This document shows positions 1 to 9,369 of a DNA stretch of 64,000 bases, piece after piece. The stretch's first letter is position 1; every line of letters starts with the position of its first letter. The stretch comes from Methylacidimicrobium sp. B4 (GTDB taxonomy: Bacteria; Verrucomicrobiota; Verrucomicrobiia; Methylacidiphilales; Methylacidiphilaceae), in assembly GCF_017310545.1 (NCBI RefSeq), contig NZ_CP066203.1:1798001-1862000 (forward strand), given 5' to 3'. Both the position numbers and the translations under genes were made by a program. The notes under the pieces are model-generated. The model was given only the letters and a program-made list of their open reading frames with translations. It was not told the origin of the DNA and did not search any database.

Positions 1-369
1 CAGTTCGCACCCGCGCTGCGCGTTTCCGGGGATCTGGCTTTCGACCAGCGGCGATTTGCGGAGGCTTTCCGTCTGTACAACGAGGCTCTTTTGCGGGAGC
101 CCGGTGACAAGAACCTCATTCTCAAGATGCTCTATTGCCAGGTGATGCTGGGCAATCGGGGTGCCGCGGAGCGTCTGCTTGCGCAGTTGAGTCCCTTCGA
201 CGAATCCAATCCGGCCTACTACTTCGGGGAGGCTGCCATTTTCCACGCCCGCGATCGAGAGCCGAGGGATCAGAAGGATCTGTTGCAGACGGCGCGGGTG
301 ATGTATGGCAACGACGTCTTTGCCGAGTATCTGAGTGACTATGAATTCCTGTTTGCCGATCCTCGATAG
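1..369 (+). CDS. C-terminal part of a repeat-type (TPR-like) protein, 5' end outside window
   Basis: The reading frame is open from base 1 to a TAG at 367-369, so the start lies upstream of the window. The visible ~122 residues are helical and resemble tetratricopeptide-like repeats (for example FAEAFRLYNEALLREPGD, followed by alternating Ala/Leu-rich helices with N-P turns). A TTG at 91 could serve as a start, but the same frame stays open and protein-like before it, so a partial gene is the better reading. The function cannot be told from this fragment. It is followed after 48 bp by tRNA-Cys on the same strand. Confidence 0.6.
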   Translation, partial: QFAPALRVSGDLAFDQRRFAEAFRLYNEALLREPGDKNLILKMLYCQVMLGNRGAAERLLAQLSPFDESNPAYYFGEAAIFHARDREPRDQKDLLQTARVMYGNDVFAEYLSDYEFLFADPR

Positions 370-417
370 AGCTCGTAAGCTGTTCTCTTCCTTTGCCAGA
401 GCCGGCTGAGGCTCTCC

Positions 418-489
418 GGCGGGGTAGCCAAGTGGTAAGGCCGGGCTCTGCAAAAGCCCTATGCGTGGGTTCAATTCCCACCCCCGCCT
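418..489 (+). tRNA. trnC: tRNA-Cys (anticodon GCA)
   Basis: A full cloverleaf can be drawn by hand. The acceptor stem pairs GGCGGGG (418-424) with CCCCGCC (482-488), with discriminator T489. The anticodon stem pairs GGGCT (443-447) with AGCCC (455-459) around loop CTGCAAA, giving anticodon GCA at 450-452. The T stem pairs GTGGG (465-469) with CCCAC (477-481) around TTCAATT. The 3' CCA is not encoded, so it must be added after transcription. A U discriminator and GCA anticodon are normal for cysteine. Confidence 0.95.
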
Positions 490-562
490 CTCTTCCATTC
501 CCGCTTTTTCATCGAGACTTGACTCGGCTCGCTCGCTTTGCGAAAGGTGAAGCGGCCCTCCT

Positions 563-1276
563 ATGTCCCTCTACCCAGGCGGTAAGACCACCCCGCTTCT
601 CCGGCGGGAACGCCTCGTCGCGGCTGCTCTGCTTCTCATTCCGGGGTGTTTGCTGGTCCTGCTGGGATGTGCGAGTGGGGGCAGATCGACCATGGGAGGA
701 GGGAGTGGACGCACCGCTTGGGGAAGCGTTCCCCCCGGGCCAGTTCCAGCGAGTCGGGTCGTGAAGGTGTCGCTGCAGAGCCAGGCGGTCTATGTTCTCG
801 ATGGGGATCGGATAATCTGGGCCGCGGCCACCAACGTGGGGAAGCCCGGTCATCCGACGCCGACCGGGACGTATCGGGTGAGCCAGAAGCTCGAGCGCAA
901 ACGGTCGGGCTCCTACGGCTTCTGGGTGAACGGGAGCCGCGTCATCCCCACCGAAGGCGGAGGGAGTCCCGGGTCCGGCTGGCGCTACGTGGGCTATCCG
1001 ATGCCCTACTGGGTCGAGTTCCTGCCGGGATATGGGTTTCATGAGGGCTATGTCTGGGCCCAACCCCATACGCACGGCTGCTTGCGATTGCATGGCTCCA
1101 CTGCTGGGGAGTTCTATCGCCTGGTCGAGGTGGGAACCCCCGTGCAGATCCGCGCAAGTCAGCCGGAAGACCAGACGATCGGCCCGCAGATCCCTCGGTT
1201 CGACGACTCCCGCGCGCCGGATCCCCCAAACGCCTTCCTGATTTCGGACGCCGTCTTTTCCCGACCTTGGAATTAG
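563..1276 (+). CDS. Lipoprotein L,D-transpeptidase (YkuD domain)
   Basis: The 237-residue product belongs to the YkuD family, which makes 3-3 peptidoglycan cross-links or attaches proteins to peptidoglycan. The N-terminus has Arg residues, a hydrophobic stretch and a lipobox LLGC with the acylated Cys at 36, so a lipid-anchored envelope protein is predicted. The catalytic signature is HTHGCLRL with nucleophile Cys173 and His171. The upstream TPTGTYRVSQK segment and the GFHEG block are also typical of the fold. It converges on ileS with a 7-bp gap. The specific role (cross-linking versus anchoring) cannot be inferred. Confidence 0.88.
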   Translation: MSLYPGGKTTPLLRRERLVAAALLLIPGCLLVLLGCASGGRSTMGGGSGRTAWGSVPPGPVPASRVVKVSLQSQAVYVLDGDRIIWAAATNVGKPGHPTPTGTYRVSQKLERKRSGSYGFWVNGSRVIPTEGGGSPGSGWRYVGYPMPYWVEFLPGYGFHEGYVWAQPHTHGCLRLHGSTAGEFYRLVEVGTPVQIRASQPEDQTIGPQIPRFDDSRAPDPPNAFLISDAVFSRPWN

Positions 1277-1283
1277 GTCCGGG

Positions 1284-3986
1284 CTACGCGGTGTCCCCCC
1301 TCGCCTGGACAACCGCAGTGCAGCGGGGGCAGAGCTCCGGATGAGACGGGTCGGTCTTTCCGACCTCCTCAGAATATTTCCAGCATCGGGCACACTGCCT
1401 TCCTGAGGCGCGTCGCGTCTGGATCGTCACCGGTTCGGACGGAAAGAGGCGCACCCGGGAGACGAGAAGGACTTCGGCGAGAAGCCCCTCGTCCGCCGGG
1501 AGGAAATGGGGGGAGTAGATGTCCACCTCCGCCTCCAGGGATTTCCCGATCTCCTTGGCCTGACGGCTGATTTCCAACGCTTCGTTCACCCGGTTTCGGA
1601 GATCGAGAATCCGCTCCCATCGGTCGGAGAAGGCAACGTCGTTCTGGGGAGCTTCCTCCTCCGGGAAGAGCTCCAAGTGAACCGAGCGACTCTTTCCCAG
1701 AGACTGCCAGGCTTCCTCGGCGGTAAACGGGATGAGAGGTGCGGCGAGCCGGAAGAGGCTTTCCGCGATTCGGTGGAGGAGCGTTTGGGAGGCACGGCGG
1801 GCGGCGCTCTCGGTGGCGTCGCAGTAGAGCCGGTCCTTGAGCACGTCGATGTAAAAGGCGGAAAGCTCGGTCGAGCAGAAGCGGCTGAGCGCGTGATAGA
1901 CGGCCGGAAACTCGTAGCGCCGGTAGCCGTCAACCGCTGTCCGGACAAGGCTGCGCAGCCGGTCCGCCATGTATCGGTCGAGCTCCGGAAATTCCTCTTC
2001 GTCCACCCGGTTTCGGGCAGCGTCGAAGTCGTGGAGGTTGGCCAGGAGGATCCGAAACGCGTTCCGCAAGAGCCGGTAGGTATCGGAGATCCGCGCGAGG
2101 ATCTCTTGGGAAAAGGGGACATCGTCTCGATAGTCCTCGCTCGCTACCCAGAGCCGCAGGGTGTCCGCGCCGTATTGCGCGACGAAGTCGGAGAGGCCTC
2201 GGGCACCCGCCATCTTCGAGAGCTTGCGTCCGTCGAGATCCAGGACGAAGCCATTGGTCAGGACGGTCCGATAGGGAGCGTTTCCGCTTCGAGCGACCGA
2301 AAGCAGGAGAGACGACTGAAACCAGCCGCGATGCTGGTCGCTTCCCTCCAAGTAAAGATCGGCCGGGAACTCTCCACGTGGGGCGAGGACCGCCGCATGG
2401 CTGCAGCCGGAGTCGATCCAGACGTCGAGCGTGTCGGTTCCTTTCCGAAGGCCCCCGGGCAGGCCGAGCTGTCGGGCCAGGGTCGCATCGTCGGTGGCGT
2501 ACCAGAGGTCGGTGCCACTTCGGGCGACCGCCCGAGCGAGCTTGCGGATCGCTTCCGGATCGAGGAGCGAGCTCCCATCCTCCCGGTAAAACGCTGGCAA
2601 GGGGATGCCCCAGGTGCGCTGCCGGGAGATGCACCAGTCCCTGCGGCTTTCGACCGCGCCACGGATGCGATTGCGGGCGCGGGAAGGGATCCACTCGACT
2701 TCGTCGATCCGGCGCAGCGCCTCGGGCTGGAACGACTGGACCCGGATGAACCACTGTCGGACCGAGCGAAAGAGGATCGGGGTCTTCGAGCGCCAGCAGT
2801 GGGGGTAATCATGAAGGTGGGCCCGCTCCGACCAGAGCAATCCCGCCGCCTGGAGCAGAGCGATGATGCGGGCATTGCCCTCCCAGACCGTGAGGCCGAC
2901 GAGCTCCGGAATCCCACACTCTTGGGTAAACCGCCCATCATCGTCGACCGGGGAAAGGGGGGGGAGGCCGTGCTCCTGGCCGAGCAGATAGTCCTCCATG
3001 CCATGCCCTGGCGCAACGTGGACGAAGCCGGTGCCGCTATCTCCCGTCACGAAATCGGCGGCATAGACCGATCCGGTGCGAGCCAGGAGCGGATGACGAT
3101 AGCGGAGCCCGCAGAGCTCCTCGCCTCGGGGGAAACGGCGCACCCGGGCTGCCCCCTCCAGTCCCGGGAGAACCTCCGCTCGCGCTTCTGCTGCGAGGAT
3201 GTGGTGGCCGCCGACGGCGTAGAGAGCGTACGGCAGGGAGGGATGGAGCGCCACGGCCAGATTGGCGGGGAGCGTCCAGGGCGTGGTTGTCCAGATCAAG
3301 AGCCTTGTGTCCTGGGGGAGACCGTGCTCCCGGCAACTTTCCGGGAGCAGAGGAAACTCGACATCGATCGCCGGGTCGGTGCGCGGCTGGTACTCCACTT
3401 CGGCTTCCGCAAGGGCGGTATGGCACCCAGTGCTCCAGAACACGGGACGAAGTCCTTCGAAGACCAATCCCTTCTCCGCCAGGTCGGCGAAGAGAAGCAG
3501 GACTTCCGCCTCGTAGGCGGGGTCCAGGGTGCGGTAGGGCCGCTGCCAGTCTCCGAAGATGCCAAGCCGTTCGAACTGCTCGCGCTGGATGCCGAGGTAG
3601 CGGAGCGCATAGGCTGCACACTCTCGCCGGATCGTCAGTGGATCCCGCGCCTCGGGAGGGAGGTCCGCCATCACCTTGGCCTCGATGGGAAGGCCGTGGC
3701 AGTCCCAGCCGGGGATGTAGGGGGCGAAGAAGCCCATCATGTTCCGCGACTTGAGGACCAGATCCTTGAGCGTCTTATTGAGCAAATGCCCAAGGTGGGC
3801 GTTGCCGTTCGCAAACGGAGGGCCGTCATGCAGGATGAACCGGGGACCCGAGCTGCGCGCCTCCAGGATCTGCTCGTAGAGATGGTCTTGGCGCCACCGT
3901 TCGAGAAGGAGCGGCTCCCGTTTGGGCAGCTCGGCGCGCATCGGAAAGGAAGTGCGTGGCAGAAGGACCGTGTCGCGGTAATCCAT
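1284..3986 (-). CDS. ileS: Isoleucyl-tRNA synthetase
   Basis: Class I synthetase of 900 residues that charges tRNA-Ile. Visible are the HIGH motif as HLGH (residues 64-67), the KMSKS loop as KLSKM beginning at Lys588, a CP1 editing domain between them (including TTTPWTLPANLA) and a C-terminal zinc knuckle CARC...CPRC. The start at 3986 gives MDYRDTVLLP, typical of bacterial IleS. The frame is open upstream, but that extension would run through the end of pheS. Only 5 bp separate it from the pheS stop, so the two are probably co-transcribed. Confidence 0.97.
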   Translation of the reverse strand: MDYRDTVLLPRTSFPMRAELPKREPLLLERWRQDHLYEQILEARSSGPRFILHDGPPFANGNAHLGHLLNKTLKDLVLKSRNMMGFFAPYIPGWDCHGLPIEAKVMADLPPEARDPLTIRRECAAYALRYLGIQREQFERLGIFGDWQRPYRTLDPAYEAEVLLLFADLAEKGLVFEGLRPVFWSTGCHTALAEAEVEYQPRTDPAIDVEFPLLPESCREHGLPQDTRLLIWTTTPWTLPANLAVALHPSLPYALYAVGGHHILAAEARAEVLPGLEGAARVRRFPRGEELCGLRYRHPLLARTGSVYAADFVTGDSGTGFVHVAPGHGMEDYLLGQEHGLPPLSPVDDDGRFTQECGIPELVGLTVWEGNARIIALLQAAGLLWSERAHLHDYPHCWRSKTPILFRSVRQWFIRVQSFQPEALRRIDEVEWIPSRARNRIRGAVESRRDWCISRQRTWGIPLPAFYREDGSSLLDPEAIRKLARAVARSGTDLWYATDDATLARQLGLPGGLRKGTDTLDVWIDSGCSHAAVLAPRGEFPADLYLEGSDQHRGWFQSSLLLSVARSGNAPYRTVLTNGFVLDLDGRKLSKMAGARGLSDFVAQYGADTLRLWVASEDYRDDVPFSQEILARISDTYRLLRNAFRILLANLHDFDAARNRVDEEEFPELDRYMADRLRSLVRTAVDGYRRYEFPAVYHALSRFCSTELSAFYIDVLKDRLYCDATESAARRASQTLLHRIAESLFRLAAPLIPFTAEEAWQSLGKSRSVHLELFPEEEAPQNDVAFSDRWERILDLRNRVNEALEISRQAKEIGKSLEAEVDIYSPHFLPADEGLLAEVLLVSRVRLFPSEPVTIQTRRASGRQCARCWKYSEEVGKTDPSHPELCPRCTAVVQARGDTA

Positions 3987-3991
3987 GGAGC

Positions 3992-5041
3992 TTAAGCGGG
4001 GGAGCTTTGGTTGCGGAGGAATCGGATGTCGTTTTCGGTAAAGAGCCGCAGATCGGGCACCTCCTCGACGATCATCAAGAGCCGCTCGATGCCGAATCCG
4101 AAGGCAAATCCGGAGTAGCGGTCCGGATCGATGCCGACGCCCGAGAGCACCTTGGGGTGGACCATTCCGCACCCGCAAAGCTCCAGCCACTCCTTCCCCG
4201 CTTTCGACCGGCCAGGACGCAAGCCGTCGATTTCGAAGCTTGGCTCGGTGAAGGGGAAGTAGTGGGGGCGAAAGCGGAAGCGAGTCTCCGGGCCCAGCAG
4301 CTCTCCGAAGACGAGCTCGAGCGTCCCTTTGAGGTCGAGCAGGCTCGTGTCTTCTTCCACGACGAGCCCTTCGACCTGGAAGAAGGCGATCGAGTGGGTG
4401 GCGTCGATCTCATCCCGCCGATAGCAGCGCCCCGGAGCGAAGATGCGGATGGGCGGTCGTCGCCTCTCCATCGCCCGGATCTGCACGGGGCTCGTCTGGC
4501 TGCGGAGCAAGAGCCGGCCGCCGCCACGGGAGGGAGTTGCGGGAAGGAGGCCCGGATCCTTGAGGAAAAACGTATCCTGCTCGTTGCGTGCCGGATGGTC
4601 GGGAGGAGTGTTGAGGGCGTCGAAATTGTAGAATTCCGTTTCGACTTCCGGGCCGTCGGCCAGGGCGAAACCGAGCCGATGAAAGATTTCCACGATCCGC
4701 CGCGACATGCGAGAGACCGGATGGATCGAGCCTTCGGGCACCGGGCGGCCCGGAAGGGTCGGGTCGAGAGAGGGTCCCCGGGGATGGGCGGAGGCCAGGG
4801 ACCCGCGTCTCTCCTCGATCGCCGCCTCGGCCCAAGCCTTGAAGCGGTTGATCGCTCGGCCGGCCTCCCGTCGCTGCTCCGGCGGAAGGGCGGAGAGGGA
4901 AGCGAGCTGACGCGGGATCTCTCCCTGCCGGCCGAGGTAGCGGATGCGGATCTCTTCGAGAGCGGCTTCCGTCTCTGCCACCCCCAGTGCGGCTCGAAGC
5001 TCGGCTTCCCGCTCTTGCATTTCCTTTTCCACGAATGACAC
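3992..5041 (-). CDS. pheS: Phenylalanyl-tRNA synthetase alpha subunit
   Basis: 349 residues, normal PheS size. An N-terminal helical region (residues 1-~90) that binds the tRNA is followed by the class II core: RMSRRIVEIFHRLGF, the GPEVETEFYNFDALN block, motif 2 around FAPGRCYRRDEIDATH and motif 3 FAFGFGIERLLM. It forms an alpha2beta2 enzyme with PheT, but pheT is not adjacent here; ileS takes its place. The gene lies 46 bp downstream of the ResB-like gene on the same strand, so a resB-pheS-ileS transcript is possible. Confidence 0.96.
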   Translation of the reverse strand: MSFVEKEMQEREAELRAALGVAETEAALEEIRIRYLGRQGEIPRQLASLSALPPEQRREAGRAINRFKAWAEAAIEERRGSLASAHPRGPSLDPTLPGRPVPEGSIHPVSRMSRRIVEIFHRLGFALADGPEVETEFYNFDALNTPPDHPARNEQDTFFLKDPGLLPATPSRGGGRLLLRSQTSPVQIRAMERRRPPIRIFAPGRCYRRDEIDATHSIAFFQVEGLVVEEDTSLLDLKGTLELVFGELLGPETRFRFRPHYFPFTEPSFEIDGLRPGRSKAGKEWLELCGCGMVHPKVLSGVGIDPDRYSGFAFGFGIERLLMIVEEVPDLRLFTENDIRFLRNQSSPA

Positions 5042-5087
5042 TCCTTGCTAGGCCGAAATTGTTCTTCCCCACTGCGCTTCCGTCCAT

Positions 5088-6998
5088 CTACCGAGTCGGC
5101 GTGGCACCGGCGCTCCGCTCCGAAGGGATCTCGTCGGGCGGCAGAACCGTGGGGACCGGAGTCGGATTCTTGGGCGATCCACGATGGAGGAACATGAGGA
5201 GAATGCCTCCGCAAATCAAGAGCGAGCCGACCCACTTGCAGGGCCAGCCTGGATCGTAGAGCACCTGAAGGGTGGTTTCCTGGAGATCCTGGGGATTCCA
5301 GGATGCCTGAGAAAACTTGTAGTTGCGCCCGAGCGCCGATCGCCAAAAGCCTCCCGGGAAGGTCGCCGGCGAGTTCATGTGGGCGGTTGCGACGCGGGTC
5401 GTGCCGGCCTTCGGATCCTCAAAGCGGACGGTCGCCTGAAAGTCGACGGGCGACTCGCTTCCCTCTTCCCGGGGGACAGCGAACTTTTCCAGCGAAATGC
5501 GGAAGGGGAGGGATCGGCTCTCCAGCCCGTAGGCAACCCGGATGGGGATCCCCTCCACCGCGAAGGTCTGGGTGAGCCCCGAGAGAATCCAGAGGCGAGG
5601 GGATTCCGCCTTGCTCTTCGGATCCTCCACCCACGCGCGAACGCCCGAGCCGATCGTCATCGTGAAGGCCGTGCCCGGTTCCCGCTTCCGGATGATGGAC
5701 TGAATCGATGCATGAGATTCGTAGCGGAGAACCGAGGCCTCCCAATCGGCCCATCCCAGGGAAAAGTTCTGACCGAGGGTGGCCTTTCCTTCGGCCGAGA
5801 CCTCTTCCCGCCGATTCAGGGCCCGAAAGGCGATGCGGTCGTCATCTGGGGATTTCCACAGCGAAAGGCCGGTGGAGCCACCCCCCCCTTCCGTCCAGCG
5901 AAGCTGCACCAGGACGGCAGGATTTTCGGGACGATCCGAAAGGGAGGTCGGCTTCCCTTCCCGCATGGCGAAGTCGGGCCAATAGCTGGTCAAGAGCGCT
6001 TGCGCGCCGCCGGGTAACTCGAGTGCCTTGCCGATGTGGGAGGCTACCTCCCAGGCGTTCTTTTGTCCCGAGGGGGAGATAGCGACCAGGAGCATCTGCC
6101 GGCTCTGCTCATCGGGGACGAGAAAGAAGCGGTAGTGGGACGGGATGCCCTCGGCCGCATGGGTGATCGGTTGGTCGGGGGATCGGGCAAAGACGACCTG
6201 AGCCTCATGCACGGTCCGCCCGGAAGAGGAGGCGGGTGGTCCGGAGAGCCAGTGAACCTTGGCGAGGCCGAAGAAGTCCTGAGTCTGGTGGGCGGGCTCC
6301 CTTTCCAAAAGAGCGAGCAGCGTCTTCTGTCTGGCCATCCGGCTCTGCAGCAGGAGGGTGATCCCGGGTCCAGAGGAGGGATCGGAGGAGGGGACCACTT
6401 CCTCCGCAAGGGCCAAGTCTGAAGAAAAATCATCGACGACCAGCCGAAGGTCCGTTCCGGGAATCGTGAGCTTTCGTGGATGGTCGGAACGGGGACGCCA
6501 GAGCTCTGCAGGGAAGCTCACGCGGAAGATCTCCTTCCGGAAGGGGTCTTCCAGGAAAAGAGCGGTCTGATTGAGCGTCACCCGATCCTCGGCGGGCTCG
6601 CCGAGCCGCAAGTGGACGAATCCCTCGAAGCCCGCGATCCGGCCGATCATGGCCCCGGAAAGCAGCAGGATGATCCCGTAATGGGTGATGACGAACCCGA
6701 GGTGGCGCGGCTTCCAGGGGATCCGGGTCAGCGTGACCGCAAAGAGATTGAGGCAGAGGAGGACGAGCCAGCCGAGGAACCAGGGCGACCGATAGACGTA
6801 GTACTGGGCGACGCTCGAATCGAAGCGCGACTCGATCCAGGTGGCGGCGGCGCAGGCAGCAGCCAGGCTCAGAAGCAGGCCAACGGCGATACGGAGAGAG
6901 CCCAAAAGATGGATGGCCCTCCAAAGGACGGAGTTGCGCTTGCGCTCAGCGATGAGCTCCTGGCGGGCCTGATCGGAGAGGGATGTGAAGAATTTCAC
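5088..6998 (-). CDS. resB: ResB-like cytochrome c biogenesis protein
   Basis: 636-residue membrane protein. It has a hydrophobic segment after residue ~30 (LLGSLRIAVGLLLSLAAAC), a second at SPWFLGWLVLLCLNLFAV, a third around HYGIILLLSGAMI, a long periplasmic-type domain, and a last membrane helix (WVGSLLICGGILLMF) near residue 600. This order matches ResB/CcsB of system II cytochrome c maturation, which delivers haem together with ResC/CcsA. No ResC gene is in the window, so its partner must be elsewhere. The start codon is GTG. The gene diverges from fhs. Confidence 0.82.
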   Translation of the reverse strand: MKFFTSLSDQARQELIAERKRNSVLWRAIHLLGSLRIAVGLLLSLAAACAAATWIESRFDSSVAQYYVYRSPWFLGWLVLLCLNLFAVTLTRIPWKPRHLGFVITHYGIILLLSGAMIGRIAGFEGFVHLRLGEPAEDRVTLNQTALFLEDPFRKEIFRVSFPAELWRPRSDHPRKLTIPGTDLRLVVDDFSSDLALAEEVVPSSDPSSGPGITLLLQSRMARQKTLLALLEREPAHQTQDFFGLAKVHWLSGPPASSSGRTVHEAQVVFARSPDQPITHAAEGIPSHYRFFLVPDEQSRQMLLVAISPSGQKNAWEVASHIGKALELPGGAQALLTSYWPDFAMREGKPTSLSDRPENPAVLVQLRWTEGGGGSTGLSLWKSPDDDRIAFRALNRREEVSAEGKATLGQNFSLGWADWEASVLRYESHASIQSIIRKREPGTAFTMTIGSGVRAWVEDPKSKAESPRLWILSGLTQTFAVEGIPIRVAYGLESRSLPFRISLEKFAVPREEGSESPVDFQATVRFEDPKAGTTRVATAHMNSPATFPGGFWRSALGRNYKFSQASWNPQDLQETTLQVLYDPGWPCKWVGSLLICGGILLMFLHRGSPKNPTPVPTVLPPDEIPSERSAGATPTR

Positions 6999-7015
6999 CC
7001 GGGCGGAAGGGAAGC

Positions 7016-7043
7016 TTGTCGCCTATTGAAAGGCATTTATGGT
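7016..7043 (+). promoter_or_regulatory. Possible sigma-70-type promoter for fhs
   Basis: TTGTCG at 7016-7021 and TATGGT at 7038-7043 are separated by 16 bp, each matching four of six consensus bases. They lie 80 bp upstream of the chosen fhs start in the gap between divergent resB and fhs. This is a sequence match only, with no supporting conservation. Confidence 0.3.
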
Positions 7044-7122
7044 AGTCGGGAATGCGTGGAAAAGCCAAGCGGAAATCCGTTTGCCAGGCGGCGGACAAGA
7101 GACCAATCCGGAGGGAAGTCCC

Positions 7123-8799
7123 ATGAGTCATCCGTTTACCGATCTTGCCATCGCGCAGCATGCCCGCCCCGCTCCGATCGAGGAGATTGGAGCCCGGCTC
7201 GGCATCCCGAAGGAGGCGCTTCTTCCCTACGGAACGGGGTCCGCCAAGCTGCGCTGGCCTTTCCTCAAGAGTTTGCGTGATCGACCCAAGGGCCGATTGG
7301 TCCTGGTGACGGCGATCACCCCGACTCCCGCCGGAGAAGGGAAGACGACGACGGCGATTGGCTTGGCCGACGCCTTGCGCCGGCTCGGGCAGAAATCGGC
7401 GGTCTGCCTGCGCGAACCGTCGATCGGGCCGATCTTTGGAAGAAAAGGGGCGGCAACCGGAGCGGGTTGGGCGCAGGTCGTGCCTCGGGAGGAGATCAAC
7501 CTTGAGTTTACCGGCGACTTCGGCGCGGTCGGGCTCGCTCACAACCTGCTTTCGGCTCTTCTCGACAACCATTTCTATCAGGGGAACGAGCTTCACCTCG
7601 ATCCAAGCCGGCTCCAATGGAAGCGAGTGGTCGATATCAACGATCGGGCCTTGCGGCAGATCGTTGTGGGCTTGGATGGCCACAGAGGGCCGGTCCGGCG
7701 GGATGGGTTCGAAATCATCGCCGCATCGGAGGTAATGGCGATCCTCTGCCTTGCCCGTAACTTTACCGATCTGCGAACCCGTCTTTCGGAGATTCGTATT
7801 GGCGCCCGTGTCGGCGACGGATCGGTGACTGCGGGAGATCTGGGTGCTGCCGGAGCGATGGCGGCGGTCCTCCGGCACGCCTTCCTGCCCAACCTGGCGC
7901 AGACGCTCGAGCAGGTCCCTGCGTTCATTCACGGGGGGCCATTCGCGAACATCGCTCATGGGTGCAGCTCGGTAGTCTCCGTAGAGGCGGCGTTGAGCCT
8001 TGCCGACTGGGTGGTGACGGAGGCGGGGTTCGGGAGCGATCTCGGGGGAGAGAAGTTCGTCGATATCTTCTGCCGTCAATCGGGCTTGCGTCCAGCGGCG
8101 GCAGTGATCGTCGCTACCATTCGCGCGCTCAAGTTCCATGGCGGTCTCCCCTTGGATGCCCTCGATCGGGAAGACTTCGGAGCGTTGGAATCGGGGATGG
8201 CGAACTTGCGGAGGCATGTGAGGATCCTGCGGGATCTCCTGGGGCTCCCCGTGGTCATTGCCTGGAATCGCTTCGCCTCGGACACCGACGCGGAATTGCG
8301 GTGCGTCGAACAAGGAGCGAGGAGCATCGGCGTGCCTTCCGCCGAGTGCCGGCACTGGGCGGAGGGAGGGGCGGGTGCGGAGGAGCTCGGGCGAAAGCTG
8401 CTGGAAATGGCGGCCGATCCCGCCCCTTTCCGTTTCCTCTATGACGAAGAGACCCCGCTCTGGGAAAAGATCGTCACTGTGGCCGAAAAGGTCTACGGCG
8501 CCGGTGAGGTGAGGGCCAAGCCGTCGGTTCGGCGCGCACTTGTCCAGATGGAGGAGGAGGGCTTCGGCCACTTGCCCGTCTGCTTTGCGAAGACCCAGTA
8601 CTCGTTCTCCGCCGATCCCCGACTGCGCGGAGCGCCAGAAGGGCACTCGCTTCCCGTCCGAGAGGTGCGCCTGGCCTCTGGCGCGCGCTACGTGCTGGCT
8701 CTCTGCGGAGAGATCCTCACCATGCCTGGCCTGCCAAGCGAACCCTCCTCCCTGCGGATCGATATCGATGAGGACGGACGGGTCGTGGGCGTTCTCTAG
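7123..8799 (+). CDS. fhs: Formate-tetrahydrofolate ligase
   Basis: 558 residues from ATG 7123, which follows a strong ribosome site GGAGGGAAG (7110-7118); the frame is open further upstream but that stretch is not family-like. The enzyme makes 10-formyl-THF from formate, ATP and THF, feeding purine and one-carbon metabolism. The ATP site TPTPAGEGKTT is at residues 66-76, followed by REPSIGPIFGRKGAATG and, near residue 300, the GFGSDLGGEKF segment typical of the family. Length matches bacterial FTHFS. In a C1-using organism it would be a main entry of formate carbon; that link is inference. Confidence 0.97.
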   Translation: MSHPFTDLAIAQHARPAPIEEIGARLGIPKEALLPYGTGSAKLRWPFLKSLRDRPKGRLVLVTAITPTPAGEGKTTTAIGLADALRRLGQKSAVCLREPSIGPIFGRKGAATGAGWAQVVPREEINLEFTGDFGAVGLAHNLLSALLDNHFYQGNELHLDPSRLQWKRVVDINDRALRQIVVGLDGHRGPVRRDGFEIIAASEVMAILCLARNFTDLRTRLSEIRIGARVGDGSVTAGDLGAAGAMAAVLRHAFLPNLAQTLEQVPAFIHGGPFANIAHGCSSVVSVEAALSLADWVVTEAGFGSDLGGEKFVDIFCRQSGLRPAAAVIVATIRALKFHGGLPLDALDREDFGALESGMANLRRHVRILRDLLGLPVVIAWNRFASDTDAELRCVEQGARSIGVPSAECRHWAEGGAGAEELGRKLLEMAADPAPFRFLYDEETPLWEKIVTVAEKVYGAGEVRAKPSVRRALVQMEEEGFGHLPVCFAKTQYSFSADPRLRGAPEGHSLPVREVRLASGARYVLALCGEILTMPGLPSEPSSLRIDIDEDGRVVGVL

Positions 8800-8889
8800 G
8801 CCGGCTCGAGCGGGAACGGAACGGCCAGCCGATGCACATCTCTGGCAAATGCGGTCTTTTCCCGCGGGAGACCTTCGACTACTCTTTCA

Positions 8890-9369
8890 GTGGCCTCCGT
8901 GTATCACTGCTTGCTTGTACCCCTGGAGCAGAGCCCCGTCGATGACGCGGTGCTTGGCCATGCACGCGAGCTTGCGCGGCTCTCGGGCGCGCGCTTGGTG
9001 CTTCTTCATGTCTCCCCTCTTCCGGCCTTTCCGCTCGCCGGCATCGAGGAGTGGACTCTCGAATCGGGAGAACGGATCGCCTTGCGCCAGGATGAGGCGA
9101 TGAACCGGGCGCGGCAATACCTCGAAGAGAGGGCGCGTGATCTGCGAAGCCAAGGACTCTCGGCTGAGGTGGAGCTTGCTCTAGGGGATCCGGTCAACCA
9201 GATCGTTCGGACCGCGAAGGAAAAAGGAGCCGATCTCATCGTCATGGGAAGCCATGCACACTCAATCCTCGGGGAACTCTTCGGGCGGAGCACCTCCTTC
9301 CCGGTTCGACGGCTGGCCGAGGCTCCGATCCTGCTTGTCCGGACCGAGAGCCAAGCGACCGCTCAGTGA
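8890..9369 (+). CDS. Universal stress protein family (UspA-like)
   Basis: 159 residues with the Usp fold: an N-terminal strand CLLVPLEQSPVDDAVLGHA, a central EVELALGDPVNQIVRTA, then VMGSHAHSILGELFGRST followed by PILLVR. The G-x2-H...G-x-ST pattern resembles the ATP-binding Usp subgroup (G-x2-G-x9-G-S/T), with His in place of one Gly. The start GTG at 8890 (MASVYHC) has only a weak ribosome site; GTG at 8899 is an alternative. Its 3' end overlaps the convergent lepB stop by 7 bp. Confidence 0.82.
   Translation: MASVYHCLLVPLEQSPVDDAVLGHARELARLSGARLVLLHVSPLPAFPLAGIEEWTLESGERIALRQDEAMNRARQYLEERARDLRSQGLSAEVELALGDPVNQIVRTAKEKGADLIVMGSHAHSILGELFGRSTSFPVRRLAEAPILLVRTESQATAQ

Noticed and set aside
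1506-3995. 829-codon open frame on the plus strand opposite ileS
   Set aside because: It lies wholly antisense to ileS, has no family motifs and arises from high-GC third-position bias.
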